In this document: positions 1 to 10,839 of the stretch, piece by piece
How the letters are laid out: every line of letters starts with the position of its first letter
Position numbering within the stretch: the stretch's first letter is position 1
From: Diphasiastrum complanatum
Taxonomy: Eukaryota > Streptophyta > Lycopodiopsida > Lycopodiales > Lycopodiaceae
DNA: 64,000 bases
Assembly (NCBI GenBank): GCA_029204225.1
Contig: CM055106.1
Span: 12,138,107 to 12,202,106, forward strand
Direction of reading: 5' to 3'
Position numbers and translations under genes: made by a program
The notes under the pieces: model-generated
What the model was told of the DNA's origin: nothing
Database searches by the model: none
What the model saw: only the letters and a program-made list of their open reading frames with translations

Positions 1-1162
1 CCCACTAGATGTTGATGACCAGTAACAAACAGCACTTCAGTAAACTACCTTTGAAAAGTAAATTTACAACAAAATAATCTGAAATGGTAGCGAGCAGGCT
101 TTTAATCTGCTAAATTTCTCAATCTTGTTCTTGAGCCTTTGAGTCAGAGCTGTTACTTGGAGGCTCGTGCCTCCACTTATGGTAACAAGTTAGTCTCAAG
201 CTCCCTCCTCTAGTCAGTGAGCTGAATTCTCCTCTCCTAGAAAGGATCTGCGAACTGCAGATGGCTTTTCATATCCCTATCCCTTTCCTGAGAGCTGTCT
301 AAAGGAATAAGGAATAGCTTCTTTGATACAAGTATTGCTTCCCTCCAAGTGTTGAGATAAAAATGGCGTAAACATGAACATGGCAGCATAGAAAAGAAAA
401 CTCGTCAAAAATAAATTACCGCATGACATGAATTGATACATAGCTTAGGGAGTGAATTACCTTTCTGCTGACATACTAGAATCAGAAAAGAAACTCTCAG
501 CCTCAAACAGAGTGAAGTGCATCAAAATCAGCACTCATCTTGCAAAGAAATTTTGGATATCAAAGGTTTATATGGTAAAAATTTCTCACACCAAAACCGC
601 ATACACGAGATTAGAAATATTTTGCAAAAGGTGCCAAGGAGATCCTGGGGCCTGGAGACTCTAAAAAGTCCTGCCAGCTAACACAAGCACATCCTAATAA
701 CCTATCCTTAGATTTAAAAAGGTTGCCTTATAACACATTAAGACAAAGAGATTTTGTCCTTATCATGATAGATCATAGAACCCTCATAAAGCATGCTCCT
801 AACCAAACAAAAAATGCTACCCCAAACCAACATACCTACTGGAGCCCTTAAAGAAAGTAATTCCCATCCATGTTACAGTGTGACTTCAAAAACCACGATA
901 CAACACTCACTCCTTAGATATTGAGATTTACACGAGGGCTTCAAATGATTAATCTCATCTCTCTTGGATGGGCGATTGGATGGAAGAAAGTGCAACATAG
1001 AATAAACAGCTGACTCCTATGCTTAAAAGAGCATGTGCATAACTCTGGAGACAGATGGAAACAGAGTATGTTTAGATATCTGTAAGCTCAGACTTATCTT
1101 TTTAAAAAGAACAGACAATCAAGCTCAGAATATGAGTGAAGCCCTTTAATGAGGTCTCCAAC
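1..1162 (-). other. Downstream part of the karyopherin gene, exons not resolved
   Basis: The gene should continue here on the minus strand and off the left edge. No segment could be assigned with confidence. One weak candidate exon at 461-533 (donor AAG|gtaatt) has a frame ending FFSDSSMSAER, but its phase does not follow exon 2 directly. Confidence 0.3.
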
Positions 1163-1285
1163 CTTCCAGGGAAGAGCACGTAGTCGATGCAAAGTTTCCT
1201 CAGCCAATGCTATTAGCAAATCAATAGCAAGAACTTCATCAAACTCAAGAGCAGAATTTGCCTGTTGAGCAATACCGTTTACCAG
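1163..1285 (-). CDS. Importin-13/transportin-3-like karyopherin, exon 2
   Basis: A 41-codon exon between acceptor ttcacag| (1286) and donor AAG|gttgga (1163). It starts and ends in phase 0, matching exon 1. The peptide contains FDEVLAIDLLIALAEE, which fits the L-L-T-V-L-P-E-E helix that follows the first helices in plant transportin-3-like proteins, so this is most likely the next exon of the gene begun at 6859. The frame stays open past the donor to about 1090, so the 3' boundary is less sure than the 5' one. Later exons must lie left of here or beyond the window edge. Confidence 0.6.
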
Positions 1286-1470
1286 CTGTGAAATAAACCA
1301 GAATAAAAGTCAGTAGCATACTAAATGTAGCCTTGGTTTATAAAGCTTCCAAAAACTTTATAAAAGCAATACTGTTCACCAGCTGTCAAAAAAAGTAGAA
1401 TATAAGTCAGTAGCATACTAAAGCTACCCTTTGTTTATAAAGCTTTCAAAACTTTATAAAAGATACAAAG
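1281..1470. repeat. Tandem duplication, unit about 98 bp, at exon 2 acceptor
   Basis: Two imperfect copies starting with (t/c)acCAGCTGT and containing agtcagtagcatactaaa, then a GGTTTATAAAGCTT-like block. The left copy contains the exon 2 acceptor; the right copy (from about 1379) carries a second potential acceptor, CAGCTG, in the intron. Confidence 0.8.
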
Positions 1471-1658
1471 CCGTTGAGATTAACACTGATTGTCAGAAGC
1501 TCCCAAATTAGCATACCAGTATCCACATTTGCATGCAAAAATTCCAAGATTTAATCAGCAAGTACAGATGTTGCCTCATATGTGGCACAAGCATGGAGAA
1601 TCCAAGGCTATGGTAATTGATATGCAAGAGGTCAAAGAAAGAATCCCATCTCATGACC

Positions 1659-1892
1659 CTGTAGTGAATAGAATATTTATTGAGGCAGCAAAATCTAAAA
1701 AATCTCAACAGCGTAAGAAGCAGGAATTACAAGAAAGTTACCTATCTCTAGACAGGATTAGCACCATAGCGGTGTCAGTGAATAGAATATTTATTGAGGC
1801 AGCAAAATCTGAAATTGTTGACAGCATAAGAAGCAGGAAAGACAAGAAAGTTACCTATATCTAGACAGGATTAGCAGCATAGCGGTGTCAGT
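1659..1892. repeat. Tandem duplication, unit about 117 bp
   Basis: Two copies of a block beginning gtgaatagaatatttattga and ending ggattagcaxcatagcggtg, starting near 1663 and 1779. They differ by short substitutions and a small indel in the middle. Confidence 0.85.
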
Positions 1893-4800
1893 TTGTCTGT
1901 ACGAAAGCTTCACCTGTTCTGTTTCCTCTTAGTGAACTTATCTCTCATACATCCCATGCATCAACAGTAAAATGGCTGCTATTTTAGCTTTAACACATTG
2001 TTATATAATGCAGTTGGTTGTCAATAAATAAGTGGGCATTAAACCGATTGCTGTTAGAAACTCTTGTTTACCTGATGGGCATGACAGGGGAAGGGCACCC
2101 TTGTTCAGCTATAGGACCTCAGTGTTTACTGCATGAGCAGCCCCTCTTATGAGGAGGACTGCTAGGGAAGAGGAAATATTCATTCCATATGCTGACAAGA
2201 CCATGAATCTGTGGCTGCTGAGATTCTGTCCCGAATAAGACTGAGAATGGCTCAAGCCTAAATTTTCCCAAAGGGTTTCTCTCTCTTTGGCAAAGACTGC
2301 AGCTTCTCCCTTGAAAACTTCTTAAATTATCACTGAAATCTACTGCACTGCTTGCCTAGCAGTGATTTCTCTTCTAGCGCACAGCAAGTTCTCTTCTTGC
2401 AGGCAGAGAGTTCTCAGCAGACTCCTCAAAACCCCTCTTCCAGATCTAAGAGTCCTTTCCTCCCATAAAAATATAAGTCTTAAATAGTAAAAACAGCCAA
2501 AGCTTGCACGACAACCTGAGGTATCAGAGTTTGTCTGTGGTAGACAGAAGCTAAAAATACAATTAGTTTGGTAGGTTTCATCCATAGCACAAACTACCTA
2601 CGACATCCTTGCTCACTTCAACAACATTAGGAGTCACATCCACATTGCCTTTCATGCATTTGCGCAATGACCAACAAATCGAGCTTTTATAATCTCCTGA
2701 GAAGGGACAGTAGTATCACCAATGACGAAAGATACCATTCAAGAGCATTTCAAATTTACTGAAGCAACTACTTCCTTGTACAAACATAGGCAATTTTGAT
2801 TTCAGCTTGCTCAAAACCTAGCTAAAAAGCATAGCTCGTGGGATAAATGCAACATTGAAGATAGAAAGAATCAAAACAAGCAAGTTAGCCACAACTTGGA
2901 AGAAGATCTCAAATGAGAACTACATGTCCAATAATTCAGCATATAAATATTTAGATCTTATTTCTAGGATAGTAAAGAAACCACTTTCTTACTTGATCTT
3001 GGTGACTACCGAACTATACTTTCTAAGACAAAGTTAGGTATTATGATGGTGGAGGACTCTTTGCTCTCAGATAGACAGCACTTCTTTGTATTTATTGTCT
3101 TGTAGCTCCCTTGCAAGGCTACCTTAGATGTTTCACTAGCCATTCAATACTCGTATTCCAAGTACCTTGTTGTACCTCCACTTGATTTCTATAACCATTT
3201 GCTCATAATTAAGAAATCCTCACTCAGTGTCATCCAATCAACATGAATACACTTGGTTTCTCAAGGATCCAATTTTAGGAAATACATGTCAAAAAATGAT
3301 AATATTGGGAACCATGTTCCTATGTAGGTCCAAGATTCATTGAGTGAACAAAAACTATGGGGGGATAAGAAGTCATTGATTCCAATTGCCTTGAATCAGA
3401 CCCTAGCATCTCGTTCCCATTCGTGCTTTCTGTAGCATAAACTCCCAAAAAATAACCCGTCACATAAGAAGTTATTTCTCTAGAGTAGGAATATTTCTCC
3501 TTTGGCTCATTGATCACCCTACTTTGCTTATTTAGAGTGTGGTATTTGTTAGTCAAATAACAAAATTCAAACTTTACAACCTTACGAATGCTCATTAATT
3601 TACACATTGTTTCTTCTGTTACCCACAGATATGGATTTCGGCTCTTTGTAACACCCAGTTCTCTCATCCAAAGCATTCAATTTCCAATCAATATCGCATC
3701 TTGAAGTTTACTTAAAAGACTCAGCCGCCATACAACTCATGATGTATCCAATCCAACCCATACCCACAAATAGAGCTCAGTTTTTGGCCATACATAGAAC
3801 GACAAAAAAATATTTACAAACTACCTAAAAATTTTGACAATAAAAGAAAACAATAAAACAAAAACAATGTTGTTTTTTTTGAAAAAATCACCAAAAAAAA
3901 ATAAGCACACATTTCGAGCAACCCTAGGATTTCTCCGATCGTGTTCCAGATCACAATCTGGCATGGAACGTACAAGTATGACATGTCTTTACTAAAAGTC
4001 TAAGTATGGCATGCAACCTATCCTTTCCAATGGTACTCTCATGGAAACAGGAGGCGATTACGATGGCTTTAAGAATTTGAATACTTCTCACCATGCCCTG
4101 CCACAACTACATGCGATTGGGTAGAACTAGAAAATGAGCTCTTAGCAGACAGATGGTATGCTTCCAATCAACTCTTGCCTGATCTACGCGTGATGACTGT
4201 GGGAGAGAGACTTGCATGATCTTTGGTAAATACTCCCACAATTATGCATGACACAAGCATACGATGTGGAGGTCGCATCTCCCAAAGAACTCCATCTTAC
4301 GAACGTTCCTTGGTCCAACAAATAACTCTCGGTAAAATGTGAAGCGCCACAGTCCTCCTTTTCTCCACCTTCTTACTCACCTCTCTCAATTCAACAGGAG
4401 CTTTTCAACTAACAATAGCAGGAGCAAGAGCAGTCATGGCATACTCAAAGATTTGGAAAAACGCACATGAGTAGGATCCTCCTCTCACAAGAGACGATTG
4501 TTTTGTTTAAAATGTTCCATGTTTGGTGGTGGGAACATCTCTGTTAGCCTGCTATGATTATTTTTTATGATAAGCTTCTAACCTAATGAATCCCATTATT
4601 TTTAATCAACATAAAGTGCGTATGTATACTTATTCATGGTTTTGTTCTTTACACCTCATTAGTAGTCTGTGTTAGGATTTATCCCTTCCTTATGTATTTT
4701 TTTTATCTAGATCCACTCACTGAGTCCGTTAGGATGCAGTTTGTAAATATTCAGCACGGATCCGTGCAGATTTCAACCCAGTTGTGAAACCATGTCAATG

Positions 4801-6190
4801 CTAACACTAAATTTTGAAAAAATGCCAATCAGCATTTTTCATGCTACCGCTAATTGAAGCCCAATCACCTACCCAATCCAAATATGCTAAGGGCAACCCT
4901 TATTTCACATGTATTTTCCAACGGCAGGGTTAAACTGAATGAATTCATCACAAATTTTTTCATCTCAATTTTACTTCATTATTGTGACCATACTATTGTC
5001 ATCTAAGCTTGTATCCAACCTTAGTCAATGACATTTTTCTTCCAAGAAATTTCTATTTTCAAAATTCATATATTATTAGCATAAATGCCATTTTTATGGA
5101 AAGGCCTTTGTGATGTATCACAACCTTCTTGCTATTTTGAGTCAATATTCTTGATGCTTCTGCAATCCTCATCCTTGCAAAACATCTCAAAAACACCTCA
5201 CTAGTAAGGGAAATTTATCATTTTGGTGACATTTCGAGGCTTAGAGGTCACCATCGTAATCTTTCTCTAGAAGAAAAAAACATGTTTTGCAAGAGCCATG
5301 CAAGAATCTTCAATCAATTGAATCTTTTTATTTTATGGGCTCCTCCCTACCAACAAGCCAAAGTGCTCAAATATTGCGTCCATAAAGGAGCTAGAAAAGG
5401 CTAGCTTCCCATACTTCAAAGACCTTGGCCATTCATAGAGTTGGCCATCAACTAATAGCAGTCTAACAGACTTTCTAGAATAAAAAACGTTACAGGCTGA
5501 TAGATCCTTTGAGAATTCAATGAATGGAATCTGGATTCAACCTCAATGGCAATGTGTTTTTGATTCAAGAATCTATCTGACCTCAGCTATAAAGGGACCA
5601 GCAAAATTATAAAAAGTTAAATCTGTTGATCACTGGTCTTGTCGATTGAGGGCCTCCTTTGATAAAAATGAAAATTTTCAAAAATGAATCTTAAATTTAT
5701 AGTCTTTGCTAAGCAATTTCCTGTGTATTTTTGCAGACGGTTAAGATCTGTAAAACAGCCCAGGCATCAGGAAATAATGGTCTACGTGTTCCCAATAAGC
5801 ATGGATGCTTGGTTACGCCTGCTGTTCCTTTTTTCTGAAACTTCTGTATAAAACAAGCCCATCGAAAACTACAAAGCAGACTATGAGCTTTAGTCTTTCA
5901 GTCAATTCTAAAATAAAATGCACAGAGTCCTAGAAAAGCATTCATTAGACTCTTCGTGCCTCCCATAAGCTCGAAAACAGATATCCCAGAATTTGGCTGA
6001 GTTCGTACACCAAAACAATCAACCTGCTAAGTCTTGTAAAATAGCACCATATCCCCACACCGCATAGATAGGCCAGACTCCAGTCTGACACAAAAACCAT
6101 ATGCACCAGAAAAAAATAGCAGAAGAGCACCAGGGAGTGATTAAGTCTCTAAAATAAACTGGAGAACATCTAAAATTTCTGGTGAAATCT

Positions 6191-6425
6191 ACTGCTAATT
6201 CATATTCCCCCATCCCAATTTGCCATACCCTCTTTGTGACCCTATAATTTCTACAATGCGGGGTACATTGCAATCTTGTCTACACAAAACTAAGACAAAA
6301 AACATATTCTGCTAATTCTATTCTGTCCCATCCCAATTTGCCATACCTCTTTGCGACCCTATAATCTCTCCAATGTGTGCTAGATTGAGATCTTGGAAAC
6401 TAAGCCCAGAAACGAAGACGAATAC
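6191..6425. repeat. Tandem duplication, unit about 118 bp, beside exon 1 donor
   Basis: Two diverged copies, starting near 6191 and 6309, each containing cccatcccaatttgccatac and a gaccctataat block. The right copy runs almost to the exon 1 splice donor at 6430. Confidence 0.8.
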
Positions 6426-6430
6426 AATAC

Positions 6431-6859
6431 CTCCTTACAGGCATCGGCTCCCGCAAGCGCTGCAGCTGCGCTCACTACCACACACAACCGCGGGCCTACT
6501 ATCTTATTTCCAGCATTCAGGGGCAGCTGCCGCAACAATGTCTCATAAATTTCTTCCGCATCTGATTGTTCGAGCTGAGCCCAGTCCGAGCGCAGCTTGG
6601 AAAGGAGAAGATTGAGGGCGAAAAACCGAACCTCGGGCAACAGTCCCAAAGAAGAGGCAGCAGGAGGAAAAGCGAGGTACAAGGACACAGTCCATGTGGA
6701 AGGGCGAGAAACGAAGGCATTGAGCCATTTATTTGCGAGCTGCTGCTTGTGCGGATCATAGGATTGAAACAAGGCAGTTATCGCGAGCTCCAGCTCTTGA
6801 GCTGCAGCGCGGAGTCCTTCATCTTCGTGTTGCTGCGAAGAAAGTGGCGCCATCTCCAT
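6431..6859 (-). CDS. Importin-13/transportin-3-like karyopherin, exon 1
   Basis: This is the first exon of a nuclear transport receptor (importin-beta superfamily, HEAT/ARM repeats) that would carry cargo through the nuclear pore with RanGTP. It encodes 143 codons. The early helices read ELAITALFQSYDP, then LANKWLNAFVSRPSTWTV, then RFFALNLLLSKLRSDW, the pattern of the importin-13/transportin-3/MOS14-like N-terminus: a helix pair, an NKWL-type segment, then an F-A-x-x-L-x-x-K-L-R helix. I start at the ATG at 6859 (GGCG ATG G, good context); a second ATG lies two codons on. The exon ends at GAG|gtattg (6431), phase 0, which joins in frame to the exon at 1285. The overlapping gtaagg at 6438 is a stronger consensus donor but gives the wrong phase. 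Family by recall, not by search. Confidence 0.75.
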
Positions 6860-7040
6860 CGCCACTCAAATGCAAGAAATGAACGAGAGCGAGAAAGAAA
6901 GAAAAAGAAAGAGAGAGAGAGAGAGAGAGGGGTGTGTATGTGGTTGGAGTGTGAAGGGATGGTTGCCTCTTCTAATTTGAAGACGAAAAGCAGTTGAGCT
7001 CTTTCGTGTTCAATTAAGTTTAACCTACCAAGGTTCACTT
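6860..7040 (-). promoter_or_regulatory. 5' leader of the karyopherin gene with pyrimidine-rich run
   Basis: Upstream of the start codon, on the coding (minus) strand, is a CT/CTTT-rich tract (about 6890-6931). Pyrimidine-rich leaders are common in plant housekeeping genes. No convincing TATA box lies just beyond, so the transcription start is not placed. Confidence 0.35.
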
Positions 7041-8130
7041 TATCACCCTTTTCTCATAAGTATGTCTTTGTGTCCCCTAAAATGTCATGAAGAGAGAGAT
7101 CATGTTATCATGTCAAGAGCCATAGATGATAGCATGGGTTGGCTTCATGTGCCTTTGAGTGAGCTTGCGAAGCCAAATCGGGAGGTGTAATGAGCCAGCT
7201 CTTGCCCCTTCATTGACTAAAGGTCAAGGGTGTGACAGATTCTGCATGCAAACTGTAGATTATGCATGGAAAATCTAAAGTCAACAAAGCATAAACATTG
7301 AGCAATCTTCCATGGTACTCACACTTGTAAATATGCTCATAACATTTTATAGAGAAAGAATCAAAAATACTTGTTAATCATAATATTAGTTTGTATCATA
7401 CATCCTCATTTTCCAATTGACAAATGCACTCAAATTTTTCATGACACTACACTTATATCCTTGACGAGTATTTGAATTGTACACAAGAATAGAATCGATT
7501 ACCATGAAATCATAACACATATTACGGCATCCATAATGTCAAATGGCAAATGATATATTTTACTATTCCATATCACACATATTCTATCTAAAACACATCT
7601 GAGCAAGTCACATTTTTTGTAGCATGTTGGGCATAAATAACAATATAAATATTGAAGTTTACCTTGGATTCTAGAGGGGGCCCTCTTGCCTTGGCTTGAC
7701 CAAAATCAAGGACCGGGGGGTGGCATTCCTCTCCTACAATGATTAGCTTCCCCTCCCTCTAAAGGTACCCCTTACCCTTAAAAGCTTCGCATACTTAATT
7801 TAGACTTGCCAATGATTCCAAAATTTGAAAGGTGCCGAGGGTGGTGATTTCCTATTAAAGTTGATAGTTCCCTAAATAGTCAAAAAGAGAAATCCAGGTG
7901 GATGTGCTTATGGTAGGAGCCAAAAACAAGCACATTGGTTTTGTTGTCTAGTGAGAGATGCAAGCAATTCCCATTATCTTTTAGGCACGAGCTCATCAAT
8001 GAGGCTCTTCTATGAAAATCTCACTCGTGGACTTCATCTTCTCGTACCGATAAAAGTGTCAAAAAAATTGAACCTTAATGAACTATGCATGCATGCAAAA
8101 GAGAATATGGACAATAGAAATATTCGTTGC
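7041..8130. other. Intergenic stretch, no gene seen
   Basis: AT-rich sequence without a recognisable domain. It contains a GGGGGCCCTC/GACCGGGGGG segment at about 7674-7720. The right end merges with the decayed copia fragment. Confidence 0.5.
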
Positions 8131-9400
8131 TTAGAAAACTAGGAGTATTGAAAGGGATATGAACTTTTCGCTATAATAGGCAGCATGCTCTACCCTCACG
8201 CAACAATTCTTGAGAGTATCTAGCCGATCCAAGAACTTTATGCTCGCACTATCGCTACTATATTTGCAACTCATTCCATATATATTCCGATCATTGACTA
8301 ATGCAGTGAGAGTGTTTGAAATCCTAATCAACTTTTGCAACACAATGCAAACAAACACAAGTACTTCACTTTCATAGGATTGACATGCACGAGGCTATAC
8401 ATATGTGCGCAGATGGCAAAATTGCTCATTTAAGAGCACGGTTGTGATGAGAAACATAAAGAAGAATGTCATGTTTGACAAGATCACTCATATATGGTAA
8501 TGAATTTGATGCGCATACCAGCGTCGCTCTTTTCTCTTGTTGTAACCTTGTTGAACGAGAAAGGTGTTTATCCTCTTAAACCAAGCTCCAGCAGATTGCT
8601 ATAGGCCCTAAAGTGCTTTATGGAGTTTGCATACATGATTTTCCTTCTCGTTGAGCACATAACCCAATAGCTGTATCATGTAGATATCTTCTTTGATTAC
8701 TTCATTAAGGTAGGCTATCTATACATCCAATTGATGTATCTCAAGATTAACTACAAAAACATATGACAATAGAGTTTCGATTCAAAAGTGCTAAACTACT
8801 AGACTAAAAGTTTCAAAATAGTCAATATTTGGGATTTGGCAATCCTAAACAAAAATTTAGTTCTGCACATATAACGCTCCCATCAACTTTGTATTTGATT
8901 TTGAATATCTATTTCAATCAATTATATTTATTCTAGCAAACATTTTAACAATAGACTAGATCTGGTTCTTGATTAAAGATATGTACTCTCTATCCATTGC
9001 TTCTCTCTAGATATATGAGTTGACTGAGTGAGTGGTTTATCAACAATAGTTGGTTCTTGAGTAAAATAACAAGCAGACTCATTAATATATTTAATAGGTT
9101 GTGTACGTACGCTTGTTGATCTTCTTGGAGGCAACATAGGCTATACATCTTGTCTTTTGGTTTTGTTGCTCATGAGTTGCAACCTCTTTTTTGAAATAAC
9201 TTTTGATAAGTTGTTTGTTTATCGAAGTATTCGAATCCAAGATTCAAATTATAGTGCCGATAGAAGGAGTAGTTTGTACTCCTTCCTCTTGTTCTTTCGG
9301 TTGACAAACTGATCTTCAAGAAATATGACATCTGTTGGATTATTCTCCTTCTTACTGATCGAATAATCGGTTATAATCTTCATCTGTTGTTTATCCAGTT
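8131..9400 (-). pseudogene. Decayed Ty1/copia fragment (linker and RT), same family as element A
   Basis: Read on the minus strand, translated pieces match the linker-RT region of the copia at 13.2-13.8 kb in order: ESACYFTQEPTIVD, then the MD-x-x-YL start, then NEVIKEDIYMIQ, then NHVCKLHKAL. Most of it lies at 8560-9220, broken by many stops and frameshifts. The left part (8131-8358) keeps an open frame but no motif I recognise. It is a dead fragment with no LTR of its own visible, abutting element A's LTR. Confidence 0.65.
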
Positions 9401-9895
9401 CCTTGGATTTTCCCGTGTCTTTACACAGTCTACAGTTTTACAAGGGTTTTTACACAGTCTGCAGAATTACATGGAGTGTTACCACAATGTCGCATTTTTC
9501 GCTGTCAAGAATCTTGTGGAAAAAATGCAGTCTCCCTTTTCGCATTTTTTGCCTGTCAGGATTTGTGAGCAAATATGCAAAGTCGCATTATTTCGCTTTC
9601 TCCAAAGTGTCTCAAATGTTAAGAAAATGATCTGGCAATGTGTGGGGCAACCCTAAATCAGTTTTTAAGGCACTATCGGGTTTTTACAAAATCCCGACAT
9701 TGTCGCCTTTTTGCGACAGTGTTGCATGTGGCTATTTTAGTTCATTTCTGCAGAAGTGACAGGTTGGTTCATTTATGCAGACAGACGCTTTATGGCCAAT
9801 TTCCACCGCTTATCAGCAATCAATGACAAGGAATCGGATGGATGCCAACGGAGATCAACCAACTGGCAATCGCAATTGATGACCTAATTTTTTAG

Positions 9896-9904
9896 TATAA
9901 ATAG
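9896..9904 (+). promoter_or_regulatory. TATA box of copia A LTR
   Basis: TATAAATAG in the LTR; element transcription would start roughly 30 bp downstream, just before the CT microsatellite. Confidence 0.5.
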
Positions 9905-9953
9905 TTGTTCATATTCATACAATTTCAAGATTATCAAAAGCATTTGAATAGTT

Positions 9954-10143
<190 letters not shown>

Positions 10144-10695
10144 AAGCCTGAGAGCTTGAACACTCCTGAGCATTCAAGCTCACTTCTTAGAGTTGTTTAG
10201 AGATTACTATTGTGCCACTGCTTATCATCATTGCGCTTAATTCAAACTTTCTTCTAACCGCTCAAAAATTGCTTAGAGTACACGGTTTCGATCCGCAACT
10301 TAATGTACTCATTTACTTCTGTTATGTTTTCATACTGAATCAATACTATCCTTTATTGAGTTCAGCTTCGTCTCAGAATGTATGTGTTTCTGTATTTTCT
10401 TCGCGACTAATTATTTGTCTTGTGATTCGTGACTAATTTGCGAATGATTCGTGACAAATTACTTGTCGGATAATTCAATGCTTTATTGTTTGGGTACGTA
10501 ATCACTGTAGTACTGATGATTTTGAAGTTAGTTACTATATATATAAGATCAAACGTGATAGGCGTAGTCATGCATTGTGAAAGAGGAAGATAGTTTATTT
10601 TGCCACGCATAAAAAGTTTTCTTTCTAGATACTCAAATTATTTTCATTCGTTTCTTTTCGAGTTCAACCTATCTCCACAACACCTCCTTTCGACA

Positions 10696-10707
10696 TGGTA
10701 TAAGAGC
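10696..10707 (+). other. Primer-binding site of copia A (initiator Met tRNA type)
   Basis: tggtataagagc, one base off the usual copia TGGTATCAGAGC, directly after the LTR. Confidence 0.75.
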
Positions 10708-10839
10708 AAAATCTCTAATACTTGATATCTTTCGCGATATCAAATTCTTTTCAACCTTTCAGTATCAGAGAATTGATTTCCTATTGTTGGCATTACTGCA
10801 TCTTAGTGTCATCGATATATTTGATAGACTAAGTTCCAG

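Larger units (their letters stand above)
1286..6430 (-). other. Intron 1 of the karyopherin gene
   Basis: About 5.1 kb of AT-rich sequence between the two exons. No domain is recognisable. A 118-codon minus-strand open frame at 3320-3676 has no family I know and is not counted as a gene. The intron holds three local tandem duplications (1281-1470, 1659-1892, 6191-6425). Sequence at 4.0-4.5 kb and 5.1-5.5 kb could be old transposon remnants, but nothing there supports a name. Confidence 0.5.

Noticed and set aside
461-533. Possible exon 3 of the karyopherin gene (minus)
   Set aside because: Good donor and a plausible peptide, but the acceptor phase does not follow exon 2 and the upstream frame hits stops.
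3320-3676. 118-codon minus frame in intron 1
   Set aside because: No domain, no family, AT-rich; most likely chance or old transposon.
6373-6997. Plus and alternate minus frames over exon 1
   Set aside because: Shadows of the karyopherin exon in GC-richer sequence.
10696-10707. tRNA-like pieces at primer-binding sites (also 35057, 43573, 54270, 62845)
   Set aside because: 12-17-bp primer complements only; no tRNA gene fold.
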